From: UBA4416 sp040386075
Lineage (GTDB): Bacteria > Bacteroidota > Bacteroidia > B-17B0 > Aurantibacillaceae
Length of the DNA stretch: 64,000 bases
Assembly (NCBI GenBank): GCA_040386075.1
Contig: JAZKGE010000032.1
Span: 62,001-126,000, forward strand
Direction of reading: 5' to 3'
Below, in pieces: positions 26,544 to 35,585 of the stretch. Numbering within the stretch: position 1 is the first letter of the stretch; each line of letters starts with the position of its first letter. The notes below the pieces were generated by a model. It worked only from the letters and a program-made list of their open reading frames with translations. It searched no databases and had not been told where the DNA came from. The position numbers and the translations under genes were made by a program.

Positions 26544-28493
26544 ATGGAAAACAAACATCAGATCAATAAAATTACAGCAGCCAGTTTATTGGTTACTTTG
26601 GGAATTATTTATGGAGATATTGGAACCTCCCCTTTATATGTAATGAGTGCTATTTGCGGAAAAGATCCTATAGATGCAGGGATTGTAAAAGGCGCTGTGT
26701 CGGCTATATTCTGGACGTTGACTTTACAAACCACTTTAAAATATGTGATCTTAACTTTAAGAGCCGATAATAAAGGCGAAGGAGGCATTTTTTCATTATT
26801 CACTTTAGTAAAAAGGGCTAAATATAAATGGCTGATAGTGCCTGCTATTATTGGCGGTAGTGCCTTACTGGCGGATGGCATTATAACGCCGCCTATTTCT
26901 GTTTCGGCTGCTGTTGAAGGTTTGCGCTTCTTTAGACCCGAATTAAATACAGTTCCTATTGTGATAGGAATTTTATGCGGTTTGTTTTTTATCCAGCAAT
27001 TTGGCACCAACTTTATCGGTAAATTTTTCGGACCCTTAATGACCATTTGGTTTTTAATGCTTGGTGTACTTGGCGTGTACAGATTGACGGATGACTGGTC
27101 TATTTTATCTTCCTTAAATCCGTACTATACGTATTTGCTTTTAAAAACACATCCATCAGGATTTTTAATTTTGGGAGCTGTATTTTTATGTACTACCGGG
27201 GCCGAAGCATTGTATTCTGATCTGGGGCATTGTGGTAAACAAAACATACGTATCTCCTGGGTTTTTGTAAAATCAATGTTGGTGTTAAATTATTTCGGAC
27301 AAGGTGCCTGGTTAATTTCGCAGGAAGGAAAAACGATGGAAATGTTCAAATCAACTAATCCGTTTTACGCGATGATGCCCGAAAATTTTGTGCCTTATGG
27401 AATTGCGATCGCTACCATTGCTGCGGTGGTGGCTTCTCAGGCTTTAATTAGTGGATCCTTCTCGTTAATTAATGAAGCCATGCGTTTAAACCTTTGGCCT
27501 AAAGTAGAAGTAAAATATCCTTCAGAGCTAAAAGGACAATTGTATATTCCTTCTTTAAACTGGTTGTTATTGGTAGGTTGTGTTGGTGTTGTATTGTATT
27601 TTAAAGAATCGGCAAACATGGAAGCTGCTTACGGACTGGCTATTGTATTGTGTATGCTAATGACCACAACCTTACTCAATTTTTACATGCACATGAAAAG
27701 GTATAATGTTATTTTCATTTATGCGATCATTACAATGTATCTTGTTATTGAATTCTCTTTTTTAGCAGCTAACTTAAGTAAGTTCTCTCATGGCGGTTGG
27801 ATCACTTTATTGATAGCGTTTGGATTAATGACTGTTATGACTGTTTGGTTTTTATCCAAAAAGATCAGGCAGCGGTATGTTGATATGGTAAAGTTGGCAG
27901 ATCATCAAAGTAAATTAATTGATCTGAGTAATGATGAAACACTCGTAAAATACGCAACACACCTGGTATACATGACCAGTGCCAGTAATCCGGAGGAGAT
28001 CGAATCAAAAATCATTTACTCTATTTTACAAAAACGACCTAAGAAGGCAGATGTGTATTGGTTTGTGCATGTAGATGTAATGAACGAACCTTACCGTATG
28101 GAATATAAAGTAAAGCATGTGGCAGGAAATGATATTATAAGAGTTGATTTTAGATTAGGCTTTAGAGTTGCTCCAAAAATCAATTTGTTATTCAGGCGTG
28201 TAGTGGAAGATCTGGTAAAGAGTAAGGAAGTTGATATAACGAGTCGTTATGAATCATTGAACAGAAATAATGTAATAGGAGATTTTAAATTTGTAGTGAT
28301 CGAAAAATTTTTGTCGTACGAAAACGATCTGCCATTTTTTGAAAAACTGATCCTCAATATTTATTTCTTTTTAAAGCGTTTCAGTATGAGTGAAGCAAAA
28401 GCATTTGGATTGGATAGCAGCTCCGTTAAGGTTGAAAAATTCCCAATGGTAATTAGTCAGCCAAAAGAAATGAAGTTGAGGAGGATAGAGTAA
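26544..28493 (+). CDS. kup: Kup-family low-affinity potassium transporter
   Basis: Kup/Trk-D imports K+ with protons across the inner membrane. From the ATG at 26544 (MENKHQINKITAASLL) the protein has 649 residues: about 12 membrane helices up to residue 430 with the signature GIIYGDIGTSPLYV (about 19-32), RADNKGEGGIFSLF, ADGIITPPISV, TGAEALYSDLGHCG and SQALISGSFSL, then a cytoplasmic C-terminal domain. Upstream codons in the same frame lie within the porin gene and are not needed. It forms a tight unit with the porin gene behind the KdpE-like operator. A terminator follows. Confidence 0.95.
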   Translation: MENKHQINKITAASLLVTLGIIYGDIGTSPLYVMSAICGKDPIDAGIVKGAVSAIFWTLTLQTTLKYVILTLRADNKGEGGIFSLFTLVKRAKYKWLIVPAIIGGSALLADGIITPPISVSAAVEGLRFFRPELNTVPIVIGILCGLFFIQQFGTNFIGKFFGPLMTIWFLMLGVLGVYRLTDDWSILSSLNPYYTYLLLKTHPSGFLILGAVFLCTTGAEALYSDLGHCGKQNIRISWVFVKSMLVLNYFGQGAWLISQEGKTMEMFKSTNPFYAMMPENFVPYGIAIATIAAVVASQALISGSFSLINEAMRLNLWPKVEVKYPSELKGQLYIPSLNWLLLVGCVGVVLYFKESANMEAAYGLAIVLCMLMTTTLLNFYMHMKRYNVIFIYAIITMYLVIEFSFLAANLSKFSHGGWITLLIAFGLMTVMTVWFLSKKIRQRYVDMVKLADHQSKLIDLSNDETLVKYATHLVYMTSASNPEEIESKIIYSILQKRPKKADVYWFVHVDVMNEPYRMEYKVKHVAGNDIIRVDFRLGFRVAPKINLLFRRVVEDLVKSKEVDITSRYESLNRNNVIGDFKFVVIEKFLSYENDLPFFEKLILNIYFFLKRFSMSEAKAFGLDSSSVKVEKFPMVISQPKEMKLRRIE

Positions 28494-28496
28494 ATT

Positions 28497-28526
28497 AAAA
28501 TCTTTCGTGCAAACGAAAGATTTTTT
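28497..28526 (+). terminator. Rho-independent terminator after kup
   Basis: AAAATCTTTCGT, loop GCAA, ACGAAAGATTTTTT: a stem of 10-12 bp with a T-run, starting 4 bases after the kup stop. Confidence 0.88.
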
Positions 28527-28530
28527 GTTT

Positions 28531-28597
28531 TGTCGAGCGAAGTCGAGAATCAAGGGGAAATAATTTAGAACGCATCTCGACTTCGCTCCAATTGGCA
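28531..28597. repeat. Palindromic repeat (TCGAG family), copy 2
   Basis: Arms TGTCGAGCGAAGTCGAGA (28531-28548) and TCTCGACTTCGCTCC (28575-28589, continuing to TTGGCA) match the family at 24996, with partly decayed outer ends. It lies between the kup terminator and the convergent pepT gene. Confidence 0.75.
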
Positions 28598-28605
28598 TGC
28601 GGTTA

Positions 28606-29856
28606 TTAATTTGCCTTCTCTTCCCAGATGGCAGCCAAATGCACAATAGTTTGCGTTGCTTTTTCCATATCCTGCACGCTTACCCATTCTAATTTACTAT
28701 GAAAAGCATGTTCGCCTGCGTAAATGTTAGGACAGGGAAGACCCATGAATGATAAACGTGATCCATCGGTTCCGCCACGGATGCTAGATAAAACAGGTTT
28801 TACCCCGGTGCGTTTAATGGCTTCTAATGCATTTTCTACCACAAAGTAACAAGTATCCAACACATCTTTCATGTTACGGTATTGTTCGGTTACTTTAAAC
28901 TCGTAGCTCGATCTTTTATAGTTAGATAGAACGGATCTGGTAATTTCTTCCAGCTCTGCTTCCAAAGCTTTTAAGGTTGGTGTGTCAAATGCACGAATGA
29001 TGAATTTAATTTCTGCCTGTTCCAGCCCACCATTAATTGCAACGGGGTGAATAAATGGTTGTTTCTTTTCGGTGGTCTCAGGTGTTTTATCCTTTGGAAT
29101 GCGGTTAATGATCTCGGCTGCAATTTTAATGGAGTGTTCCATTTTATCTTTTGCAAAACCCGGGTGTGTTGGAATTCCTTTTACTAAAATGGTTACGCCA
29201 TCAGCACTAAAGGTTTCATTCTCTATATGGCCTAAACTTTCGCCATCCATGGTATAACCATATTGCGCGCCCAGTCGTTTCATATCTACATGATCTGTTC
29301 CACGACCTATTTCTTCATCGGGTGTAAATAAAATGCGGATATCACCATGCTTTACTTCGGGATGATGCATTAAATAATTAGCTGCATCCATAATTTCAGC
29401 TAAACCTGATTTATTATCAGCTCCTAATAACGTTGTGCCATCTGTGGTGATGATATAATTTCCTATTTGTGCAGCTAAGTCGGGATGCTCGGCAAACTTA
29501 ATGATCTGCGAAAGATCTTTTGGTAAAATAATATCCTTGCCATCGTAGTTTGCATGAATCAAAGGATTTACGTTTTCACCACTACAATCGGGTGATGTAT
29601 CCATGTGTGAGCAAAAGCAAATGACAGGAACCTGTTTGGTTGAATTAGAGTGAATGGTTGCATACACATAGCCATGCTGATCCATCTCGGCATCGGTGAT
29701 ACCCATGGTGGTTAATTCCTGAACCAATAATTTACCAAGATTTTTTTGTTTCATGGTACTTGGAACGGTGGTAGAATCAGGATCGGATTGCGTATCAATT
29801 TTTGCGTAACGGATGAAACGTTCGGTTACTGTGTGTTTATAGGTCGTAAAGTCCAT
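28606..29856 (-). CDS. pepT: Peptidase T (tripeptidase)
   Basis: PepT is a cytosolic M20 metallopeptidase that removes the N-terminal residue from tripeptides. The 416-residue protein is of normal length and shows ERFIRYAKIDTQSDP (start), CFCSHMDTSPD with a zinc-binding His-Asp, TDGTTLLGADNKSGLAEI with the bridging Asp, FTPDEEIGRGTDHVD with the catalytic Glu pair, DGESLGHIENETF, SIRGGTDGSRLSFMGLPCPNI and a final zinc-binding His in GEHAFHSKLEW. It is monocistronic and convergent with kup. Confidence 0.96.
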   Translation of the reverse strand: MDFTTYKHTVTERFIRYAKIDTQSDPDSTTVPSTMKQKNLGKLLVQELTTMGITDAEMDQHGYVYATIHSNSTKQVPVICFCSHMDTSPDCSGENVNPLIHANYDGKDIILPKDLSQIIKFAEHPDLAAQIGNYIITTDGTTLLGADNKSGLAEIMDAANYLMHHPEVKHGDIRILFTPDEEIGRGTDHVDMKRLGAQYGYTMDGESLGHIENETFSADGVTILVKGIPTHPGFAKDKMEHSIKIAAEIINRIPKDKTPETTEKKQPFIHPVAINGGLEQAEIKFIIRAFDTPTLKALEAELEEITRSVLSNYKRSSYEFKVTEQYRNMKDVLDTCYFVVENALEAIKRTGVKPVLSSIRGGTDGSRLSFMGLPCPNIYAGEHAFHSKLEWVSVQDMEKATQTIVHLAAIWEEKAN

Positions 29857-29870
29857 AGTATTTGTTTTGC

Positions 29871-29897
29871 ACTACAGAGACACAGAGGACACTGAAG
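29871..29897. repeat. Short periodic repeat (ACAGAG variant)
   Basis: ACTACAGAG ACACAGAG GACACTGAAG has the same three-unit layout as the ACATAG repeats at 32131, 32211, 32678 and 42393, with G replacing T. It may be a related member of that family; a single copy here. Confidence 0.4.
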
Positions 29898-29933
29898 CTG
29901 TTTTGTTTTTTAAAAGTAAGTTAATGTTGTTCG

Positions 29934-29957
29934 CTTCTCGACTTCGCTCGAAGTGAC
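29934..29957. repeat. Single arm of the TCGAG palindromic repeat
   Basis: One 24-base arm beginning CTTCTCGACTTCGCTCGAAG matches the right arm of the copies at 24996 and 46836, but no partner arm is present upstream, so this is a half-element. Confidence 0.7.
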
Positions 29958-29974
29958 AAGCTATTTAATTTGTA

Positions 29975-32116
29975 TTATAAGTTATCAATAAAGTAATCTG
30001 TTATTTTTTCCATTAAATGTGCGCGGTCTTTGCCTAATACATTGTGTTCGTGACCAGGATATAAATAATAATCTAACTGTATGCCTTTTTCAACTGCTTT
30101 GCGTTGATACATCACACTGTGCTGCCAAACAACCACAGGATCCTGTGCACCGTGGATCATTAATAATTTGCCTTTTAATTTATCCACATAGTTTATCAGG
30201 TTGTTTTTATCGTAGCCTTCTTTATTATCCTGTGGCGAATCCATATAACGCTCAGTGTACATGATCTCATAATATGTCCAATCAATTACAGGTCCGCCGG
30301 CCGCACCTACTTTAAATGTTCCCGGAGAGCGGGTCATTAAGGTGGTTGTCATAAAACCTCCAAAGCTCCAGCCATGAATTCCAATTCTTGCAGCATCTAC
30401 ATACGGTAATGATTTCAAATAATCAACACCTTTCAATTGATCTTCCATTTCTTTTGTGCCCAACTGTCGGTGAGTTGCCTGTTCAAATGCTTTTCCACGG
30501 TAAGATGTTCCGCGTCCGTCCAATGTAAATACAATAAACCCTTTTTCTGCCATGTATTGGTACCACAACTCTCCGCCAGCCATCCAGGTATTGGTTACCA
30601 TTTGTGAGTGTGGACCATTGTATAAATAAACCAACACAGGGTATTTTTTTGTAGAGTCAAAATTTACAGGCTTAAATAAACGGCAGTAAAGATCTGTTCC
30701 TTCAGCATTTTTAATGGTGAATAAATTCCAGCTTCCTGTTTTATAATCTTTAATAGGATTTTCTGCTTTATAAAAATTCACTGCTTTTTTGGTAGCTGTA
30801 TTAATGATGTTATACTCTCTTGGTGTAGTTGAACTTGAGAAATTATCGATGATGTAATTTCCTTTTTCATCGATCATGCAGGTATGGAAACCATTACCGT
30901 AAGTTAAGCGCTTTACTTCGCCGCTTTTTAAATTCACGCTGTAAAAATCCTGGTTAACCGGACTTTGATCATTAGCATGGAAGAATAAGCGCTCGCCTTT
31001 TTCATCAAAACCATTTTCTGTTTTTACTTCCCAGTTACCTTTGGTTAATTGTTTAATTAAAGTGCCGTTGATGTTGTATAAGTAAAAATGGGTGTAACCA
31101 TCTTTACGGCTTTGCCAGATAAATTGTGTGGGATTATTTTTCACAAACAACATTGGGTGCAAAGGCTCAGTATATTTATCATCGTGCTCTTCAAATAAGG
31201 TACGGACAAAATTTCCGGTAGCTGCATCGTATTCATTTAATTTCATGTCGTTTTGAGTGCGACTTAATACAGCAATGTAAATGTGTTTTTCATCAGGACT
31301 CCAGGCAATGTTGGTTAAGTATTGTTCTTTATCGCCTTCTGTTTTTACATAAATGGTTTTGTTTGTTTTTACATCATAAATACCTAAAGTAACGTGGTGG
31401 CTTTTGTTGCCTGCCATCGGGTATTTAATGTTCTCGTTTTTTGCGGGACGGGAAGTCCAGTCGATAATAGGATAATCAGTTACCGGAGATTGATCCATTC
31501 GGTAGAATGCTAAAAAATTTCCTTTAGGGCTCCAGAAGTTTTTTCCATCAATTCCAAATTCGTTTTGGTGCACATTTTTTCCGGTGTAAACGATCTCATA
31601 AGAACCATCTGTTGTTACCTGAGTTTCTTTACCGTCTTTAACCACATATAAGTTATAGTTTTTGCAGTAAGAGTAAGCGCCAGTAACCGGTTCTTTCAGA
31701 TATTCATCTAAGCCAGTTTCTTCTGTTTTCTTATCTGTATTTCCAATTGTTTTTTTATCCAAAGAATAAAGTACTTCCTCTTTTTTATTTTGAAAATAAA
31801 ACTGGTTGGCGTTTTTCCAGGTGATGGAACTTAACATGGATAAGGTGTCTTTTCCTCCGGCTTTTAAAGTAGCGTTCAAATCTTTTACGGATAACAGGTC
31901 AGTTACTTTACCTGTTGCATTATCTCCCACTTTGATCATACCATTATCAATGTATGAAAACTTACTGGTTCCTGTAATGAAATTTAAAGCTACCAAACGC
32001 TTAGGAGCTAAACTGGTGCGGCCTTTTAATACAGCATCGTGTATGGTTAGTAGTTTGTTTTGGGCTACTGCTGTGCTGAATATAAATGCACTTGAAATTA
32101 AAAATAGAGGTTTCAT
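29975..32116 (-). CDS. Exported S9 family dipeptidyl-peptidase IV-like serine peptidase
   Basis: From the ATG at 32116 (MKPLFLISSAFIFSTAVAQ) the protein has a signal peptide and about 713 residues; an ATG at 32143 adds nine. An N-terminal beta-propeller domain (for example WSPKGNFLAFYRMDQSPVTDYPIIDW) precedes an alpha/beta-hydrolase domain of about 230 residues. The catalytic triad, numbered from 32143, is Ser593 in GWSFGGF, Asp668 in HGAQDPVV and His700 in PGHEHNVLG. Relatives remove Xaa-Pro dipeptides in the periplasm. With PepT, the M1 lipoprotein and the M17 enzyme it forms a plausible peptide-degradation set. A 26-base ACATAG repeat lies directly upstream. Confidence 0.93.
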   Translation of the reverse strand: MKPLFLISSAFIFSTAVAQNKLLTIHDAVLKGRTSLAPKRLVALNFITGTSKFSYIDNGMIKVGDNATGKVTDLLSVKDLNATLKAGGKDTLSMLSSITWKNANQFYFQNKKEEVLYSLDKKTIGNTDKKTEETGLDEYLKEPVTGAYSYCKNYNLYVVKDGKETQVTTDGSYEIVYTGKNVHQNEFGIDGKNFWSPKGNFLAFYRMDQSPVTDYPIIDWTSRPAKNENIKYPMAGNKSHHVTLGIYDVKTNKTIYVKTEGDKEQYLTNIAWSPDEKHIYIAVLSRTQNDMKLNEYDAATGNFVRTLFEEHDDKYTEPLHPMLFVKNNPTQFIWQSRKDGYTHFYLYNINGTLIKQLTKGNWEVKTENGFDEKGERLFFHANDQSPVNQDFYSVNLKSGEVKRLTYGNGFHTCMIDEKGNYIIDNFSSSTTPREYNIINTATKKAVNFYKAENPIKDYKTGSWNLFTIKNAEGTDLYCRLFKPVNFDSTKKYPVLVYLYNGPHSQMVTNTWMAGGELWYQYMAEKGFIVFTLDGRGTSYRGKAFEQATHRQLGTKEMEDQLKGVDYLKSLPYVDAARIGIHGWSFGGFMTTTLMTRSPGTFKVGAAGGPVIDWTYYEIMYTERYMDSPQDNKEGYDKNNLINYVDKLKGKLLMIHGAQDPVVVWQHSVMYQRKAVEKGIQLDYYLYPGHEHNVLGKDRAHLMEKITDYFIDNL

Positions 32117-32130
32117 TTTGTTTAGTTTAA

Positions 32131-32156
32131 ACCACATAGTCACATAGATGACATAG
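32131..32156 (+). repeat. ACATAG repeat, copy R1
   Basis: Three units, ACCACATAG-TCACATAG-ATGACATAG, preceded by TTTAA. It is a direct copy of R2 (32211), 80 bases away, and lies in the short leader region of the S9 peptidase gene. Confidence 0.8.
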
Positions 32157-32210
32157 GGTTATTGTTTTTATGTTAGTATTGTATAGTTGTTTGTATATAG
32201 TTAGTTTTAA

Positions 32211-32236
32211 ACCACATAGTCACATAGAGTACATAG
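32211..32236 (+). repeat. ACATAG repeat, copy R2 (left flank of the GxxExxY gene)
   Basis: ACCACATAG-TCACATAG-AGTACATAG in + orientation, 13 bases beyond the 3' end of the GxxExxY gene. R3 at 32678 is its inverted partner. Confidence 0.82.
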
Positions 32237-32248
32237 TTGTTGTGTTTA

Positions 32249-32671
32249 TTATTCTTCTGTTAAGGTTCTAAAATATTCGTTTACAAATGTTTTCTGACCT
32301 TCTTTGAATATATTTTGAACATTAAAATTAATTAATATTCCTTTCGGGGCTTTTAATAATTTCATATAGGTTAATAATTGCGCTTCAAATATAGGCTTTA
32401 ATGTTTCGACTGACTTTATTTCAACGACAATACAATCATCTATAATAAAGTCACATTTTAAATCTGCATTAATATCGTCATCTTTATATCTAATTGGAAT
32501 ACAAAGTTCTGTCTTAAAAAAAATCTGTCTTGTTTCAAGTTCCCTTTTTAAACATTTGTGATACACGGATTCAAGTAGACCCGGACCTAGTTCTTTATGA
32601 ACTTCAATAGCTGCGCCAATGATCTCGTAAGTCATTATGTCTAAATATTTTTTAGAAACAGTCTCCATCAA
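32249..32671 (-). CDS. GxxExxY family protein
   Basis: A 140-residue protein of the GxxExxY family (PF13366), function unknown. The namesake motif is GLLESVY, within IGAAIEVHKELGPGLLESVYHKCL. Downstream, DLKCDFIIDDCIVVEIKSVE has the D...(E)xK pattern of a PD-(D/E)XK nuclease-like core, and QLLTYMKLLKAPKGILINFN is the usual next element. No signal peptide or membrane segment. It lies alone between two peptidase genes, bracketed by inverted copies of a 26-base repeat (32211-32236 and 32678-32703), which suggests that gene and repeats moved or spread together. Nuclease activity is not shown. Confidence 0.9.
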   Translation of the reverse strand: MMETVSKKYLDIMTYEIIGAAIEVHKELGPGLLESVYHKCLKRELETRQIFFKTELCIPIRYKDDDINADLKCDFIIDDCIVVEIKSVETLKPIFEAQLLTYMKLLKAPKGILINFNVQNIFKEGQKTFVNEYFRTLTEE

Positions 32672-32677
32672 ATAGTT

Positions 32678-32703
32678 CTATGTTTTCTATGTGCCTATGT
32701 GGT
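32678..32703 (-). repeat. ACATAG repeat, copy R3 (right flank, inverted)
   Basis: The reverse complement reads ACCACATAG-GCACATAG-AAAACATAG. It is 6 bases upstream of the GxxExxY start codon, inverted relative to R2, and just after the stop codon of the M1 peptidase gene. Confidence 0.82.
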
Positions 32704-32713
32704 TAGGATGATT

Positions 32714-35410
32714 TTATTTTTTAATCGAATTATATAAATCTAAAATTTGTTTTTTTGTTTCTGATACCGTTTTTAATTCTGCGTTCATAGCAGTAACGTC
32801 CTGATTTTCTTTTTTTGCCTTTTCAATTTTAGCATTCAGTTTATCTTCTCTGTCCTGCCAAACATTCAGTAAATTATCTTTCATTACTTTTTGAGCGGCA
32901 TATTTTACGTATTTGCTATCACTTGATCCCAATTTTGCAATTTCTTTGGCACCATCTATGGCTACTTCAGGATTTGTAGTACGTTTTAAATATTTACCGT
33001 AAATGTTTCCGTAGGCCAATAGTTCAAAACCGCTGAACTGATTTTTTACTTTTTTGAAATAAGCATGGTGTTCATCTGTTCCGTTCTTTGAATAAAGATC
33101 TGCAATAGAATAAATAATTTCTTTCGACATTTCGTTTTCCAATGCTTTGGCTTTTTTCATGCCCAGTTCAGGATTTATTTTTGCAATGGCATCAAAACCT
33201 TCGGATACGATAGCATAAGATTGCTCGCCCAACGCTTTTTCATATAATGCATTTAAGTCGTCGCCTTTATAATTTGTAGCTAAAGCTTTAATGGCAGCGG
33301 CCCGAACTTTAGTATTGGCATCTTTTTCTGAAACAGACATAAATAGTGGTTTTAGTTCTGCTTCTTTATCTTTAGCGTGATCGCTTAACATGGCAACAGC
33401 ATCTGCTCTGAATTTTCTCCAGGGATCATTTTGCGCAGCCCATTTTACAGTTTCATAAATGGCTTTGTCGCTCATGTGATCTTTGAAGTAGTCCATTGCT
33501 TCATCTCTGTCGCCCCACAATGCTGCATTTTTGTATTGAAACAGATATTCTTCTTTGCTTTTCTCGAAGGTTGTTTTTGCAAGCAACTGACGTTCTGCGT
33601 CGAAATTTACCAGTTCAGGATTTGAAGACACATCAAAGGTGTAAGAATTTTTTACATCAGTGATCCAAATCTGTTTGCGTTCTTTTTTGCCACCCGCATA
33701 AATGTCGATATAAACCGGCAGTTTGTATAACGGTGTTGTTTTGAAATCCTGTTGCTGGGTAATATCCAGTTTTAATTTTTTAGAAGCTGGATCGTAGCTT
33801 TTTTTAATATCCAGTTCAGGATGGCCTTTGGCGTAATACCATTCGTTAAAGAACCAGTTAAGGTCTTCACCGGTGGTTTCTTCAAAAGCCAAACGTAAGT
33901 CATGTGCCTCAGCTGTTTTGAATTTATTTTTTTCGAGGTATAATTTCAGTGAAGCGAAAAAGGCATCATCGCCAACATATTTGCGAAGCATGTGTAATAT
34001 TTGTCCGCCTTTGTTGTAGCTGAACGCATCAAACATGTCTTCACGCTCCTCGTAATCAAAACGAACTAAATCAACTTGTTTTTGGCCTGCCTGAGCAAAG
34101 TATCCAAAACGTGAGCCGGCGCTGTGATCATCAGCCGCATCTCTACCATATTCAAATTCTTCCCATAAATATTCTCCGTATGTTGCAAACGATTCGTTCA
34201 GGGTTAAGTTACTCCAGCTTTCGCAACTTGCCAAGTCGCCAAACCATTGGTGAAATAGTTCGTGTGCGATAGTGCTTTCGCCCTTTGCCCCGTCAATAAT
34301 TTCGCGGGTTGTTTGATATACGATGAAATCTCCGTGCAAAGTTGCTGTGGTATTTTCCATGGCACCGCTTACATAATCCCGCGCTACAATTTGAGCATAT
34401 TTTTGCCATGGGTAAGCAACACCTAGTTTTGTTGAATAGAACTCCACCATTTTTTTTGTTTTTCCAAAAATGGCTTTAGCGTGTGGTTCGTATTCCTTTT
34501 CTACATAGTAAGAGATCTCTTTACCGTTCCAGGGTTCGTCCGTTACTTTTTTAAACTGGCCAACACCCATCATTACCAAGTAAGGCGCATGAGGCAAGTC
34601 CATTACCCAATGATCGGTACGGGTGCCATCTGCATTTTTTTTAGAATCTGTCAATAAACCGTTTGATAAAGTTGTGTATTTGTCATCAACGGTCATGTAG
34701 ATCTCGTTGGTCATTTTTTCGGTTGGATTATCGTTAGTTGGGAACCATACAGAGTTTGATTGTGTTTCTCCCTGTGTCCAAATTTGTGGCATTTTATCAG
34801 GGTCTTTACCGGTTGGATTGATGAAGTATAAGCCTTTGTCATCAGTTATCGCCCCGCTTCCGCCTTTTTTTAATTCGTTAGGTTTAGCAATGTATTCTAT
34901 CTCGATCTTGTATTTTTCTTCTTTGGTAAACGTTTTGCCTAAATTAATTCTGATAGAATCGTTACTGTAAGTATACGTTACATTTAATGGAACATTAGTA
35001 TAGCTATTTTCTTCTTTTACTTTTTGTCCGGGTTTTACAATGATCGCTTTATAAACAAAGGCGTTTCCTTTCACGCTTTTTATATCCATGCCGCGCGCAT
35101 TGAGGTATAACATATCGGTAGCATAGAAATAAGGTTTTATTAAAAGCTCTGCTTTCCCAATTAATTGAGATCTTTCCCAATCGAAGTTTACCCACAGTTT
35201 TGTGTGAATGATGTCATTGCTTTTGGTATGGGTTGCCTGGTATATTTTCTTTTTAATGGGCTCTTCTGCTAAAACCCTAATTGTATCTAAATCAATTGCA
35301 GGTTCGGCCATTGTAACCGGCTGAGTTGCTTTAGTGGCTTTTTTGGAGGAAGAACAGGCAGCAATAAAACCAAATATAATGGCCGGAAAAAGTAAATGTT
35401 TATAGTTCAT
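32714..35410 (-). CDS. M1 family aminopeptidase lipoprotein
   Basis: From the ATG at 35410 (MNYKHLLFPAIIFG) the protein has a lipoprotein signal ending in FIAAC and about 898 residues; an upstream ATG at 35458 adds 16. Gluzincin motifs, numbered from 35458, are GAMEN at 365-369 and HELFH at 399-403 with the third zinc ligand Glu422, giving the HExxH-x18-E pattern. An N-terminal beta domain precedes the catalytic domain, and the C-terminal 250 residues are helical and HEAT-like, ending in a Lys/Glu-rich coiled-coil segment. It probably cleaves N-terminal residues of peptides at the cell envelope. It is monocistronic. Confidence 0.94.
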   Translation of the reverse strand: MNYKHLLFPAIIFGFIAACSSSKKATKATQPVTMAEPAIDLDTIRVLAEEPIKKKIYQATHTKSNDIIHTKLWVNFDWERSQLIGKAELLIKPYFYATDMLYLNARGMDIKSVKGNAFVYKAIIVKPGQKVKEENSYTNVPLNVTYTYSNDSIRINLGKTFTKEEKYKIEIEYIAKPNELKKGGSGAITDDKGLYFINPTGKDPDKMPQIWTQGETQSNSVWFPTNDNPTEKMTNEIYMTVDDKYTTLSNGLLTDSKKNADGTRTDHWVMDLPHAPYLVMMGVGQFKKVTDEPWNGKEISYYVEKEYEPHAKAIFGKTKKMVEFYSTKLGVAYPWQKYAQIVARDYVSGAMENTTATLHGDFIVYQTTREIIDGAKGESTIAHELFHQWFGDLASCESWSNLTLNESFATYGEYLWEEFEYGRDAADDHSAGSRFGYFAQAGQKQVDLVRFDYEEREDMFDAFSYNKGGQILHMLRKYVGDDAFFASLKLYLEKNKFKTAEAHDLRLAFEETTGEDLNWFFNEWYYAKGHPELDIKKSYDPASKKLKLDITQQQDFKTTPLYKLPVYIDIYAGGKKERKQIWITDVKNSYTFDVSSNPELVNFDAERQLLAKTTFEKSKEEYLFQYKNAALWGDRDEAMDYFKDHMSDKAIYETVKWAAQNDPWRKFRADAVAMLSDHAKDKEAELKPLFMSVSEKDANTKVRAAAIKALATNYKGDDLNALYEKALGEQSYAIVSEGFDAIAKINPELGMKKAKALENEMSKEIIYSIADLYSKNGTDEHHAYFKKVKNQFSGFELLAYGNIYGKYLKRTTNPEVAIDGAKEIAKLGSSDSKYVKYAAQKVMKDNLLNVWQDREDKLNAKIEKAKKENQDVTAMNAELKTVSETKKQILDLYNSIKK

Positions 35411-35573
35411 GTAAAAAAGTTTGAATAGTAAAAATGCAATTAATTTAGGGATCTGCAAAAAAAGAAAACCATAGAGTATATAAGCGGTTGAGGTTAATGA
35501 TTGATGGATTTTTTTAGCATGTTTTGGCTATTACAGCAGTGTTTTTTATTTATGTGATTTATGGTTTAATCCG

Positions 35574-35581
35574 TACATTTG
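35574..35581 (+). promoter_or_regulatory. Putative -7 element of panD
   Basis: TACATTTG matches TAnnTTTG and ends 4 bases before the panD ATG, again implying a leaderless or nearly leaderless transcript. Confidence 0.55.
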
Positions 35582-35585
35582 CGCC

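Noticed and set aside
32249..32671. Restriction endonuclease of a defence system
   Set aside because: The protein has PD-(D/E)XK-like residues, but no methyltransferase or other defence gene is nearby, and GxxExxY proteins have no demonstrated restriction role that I know of.
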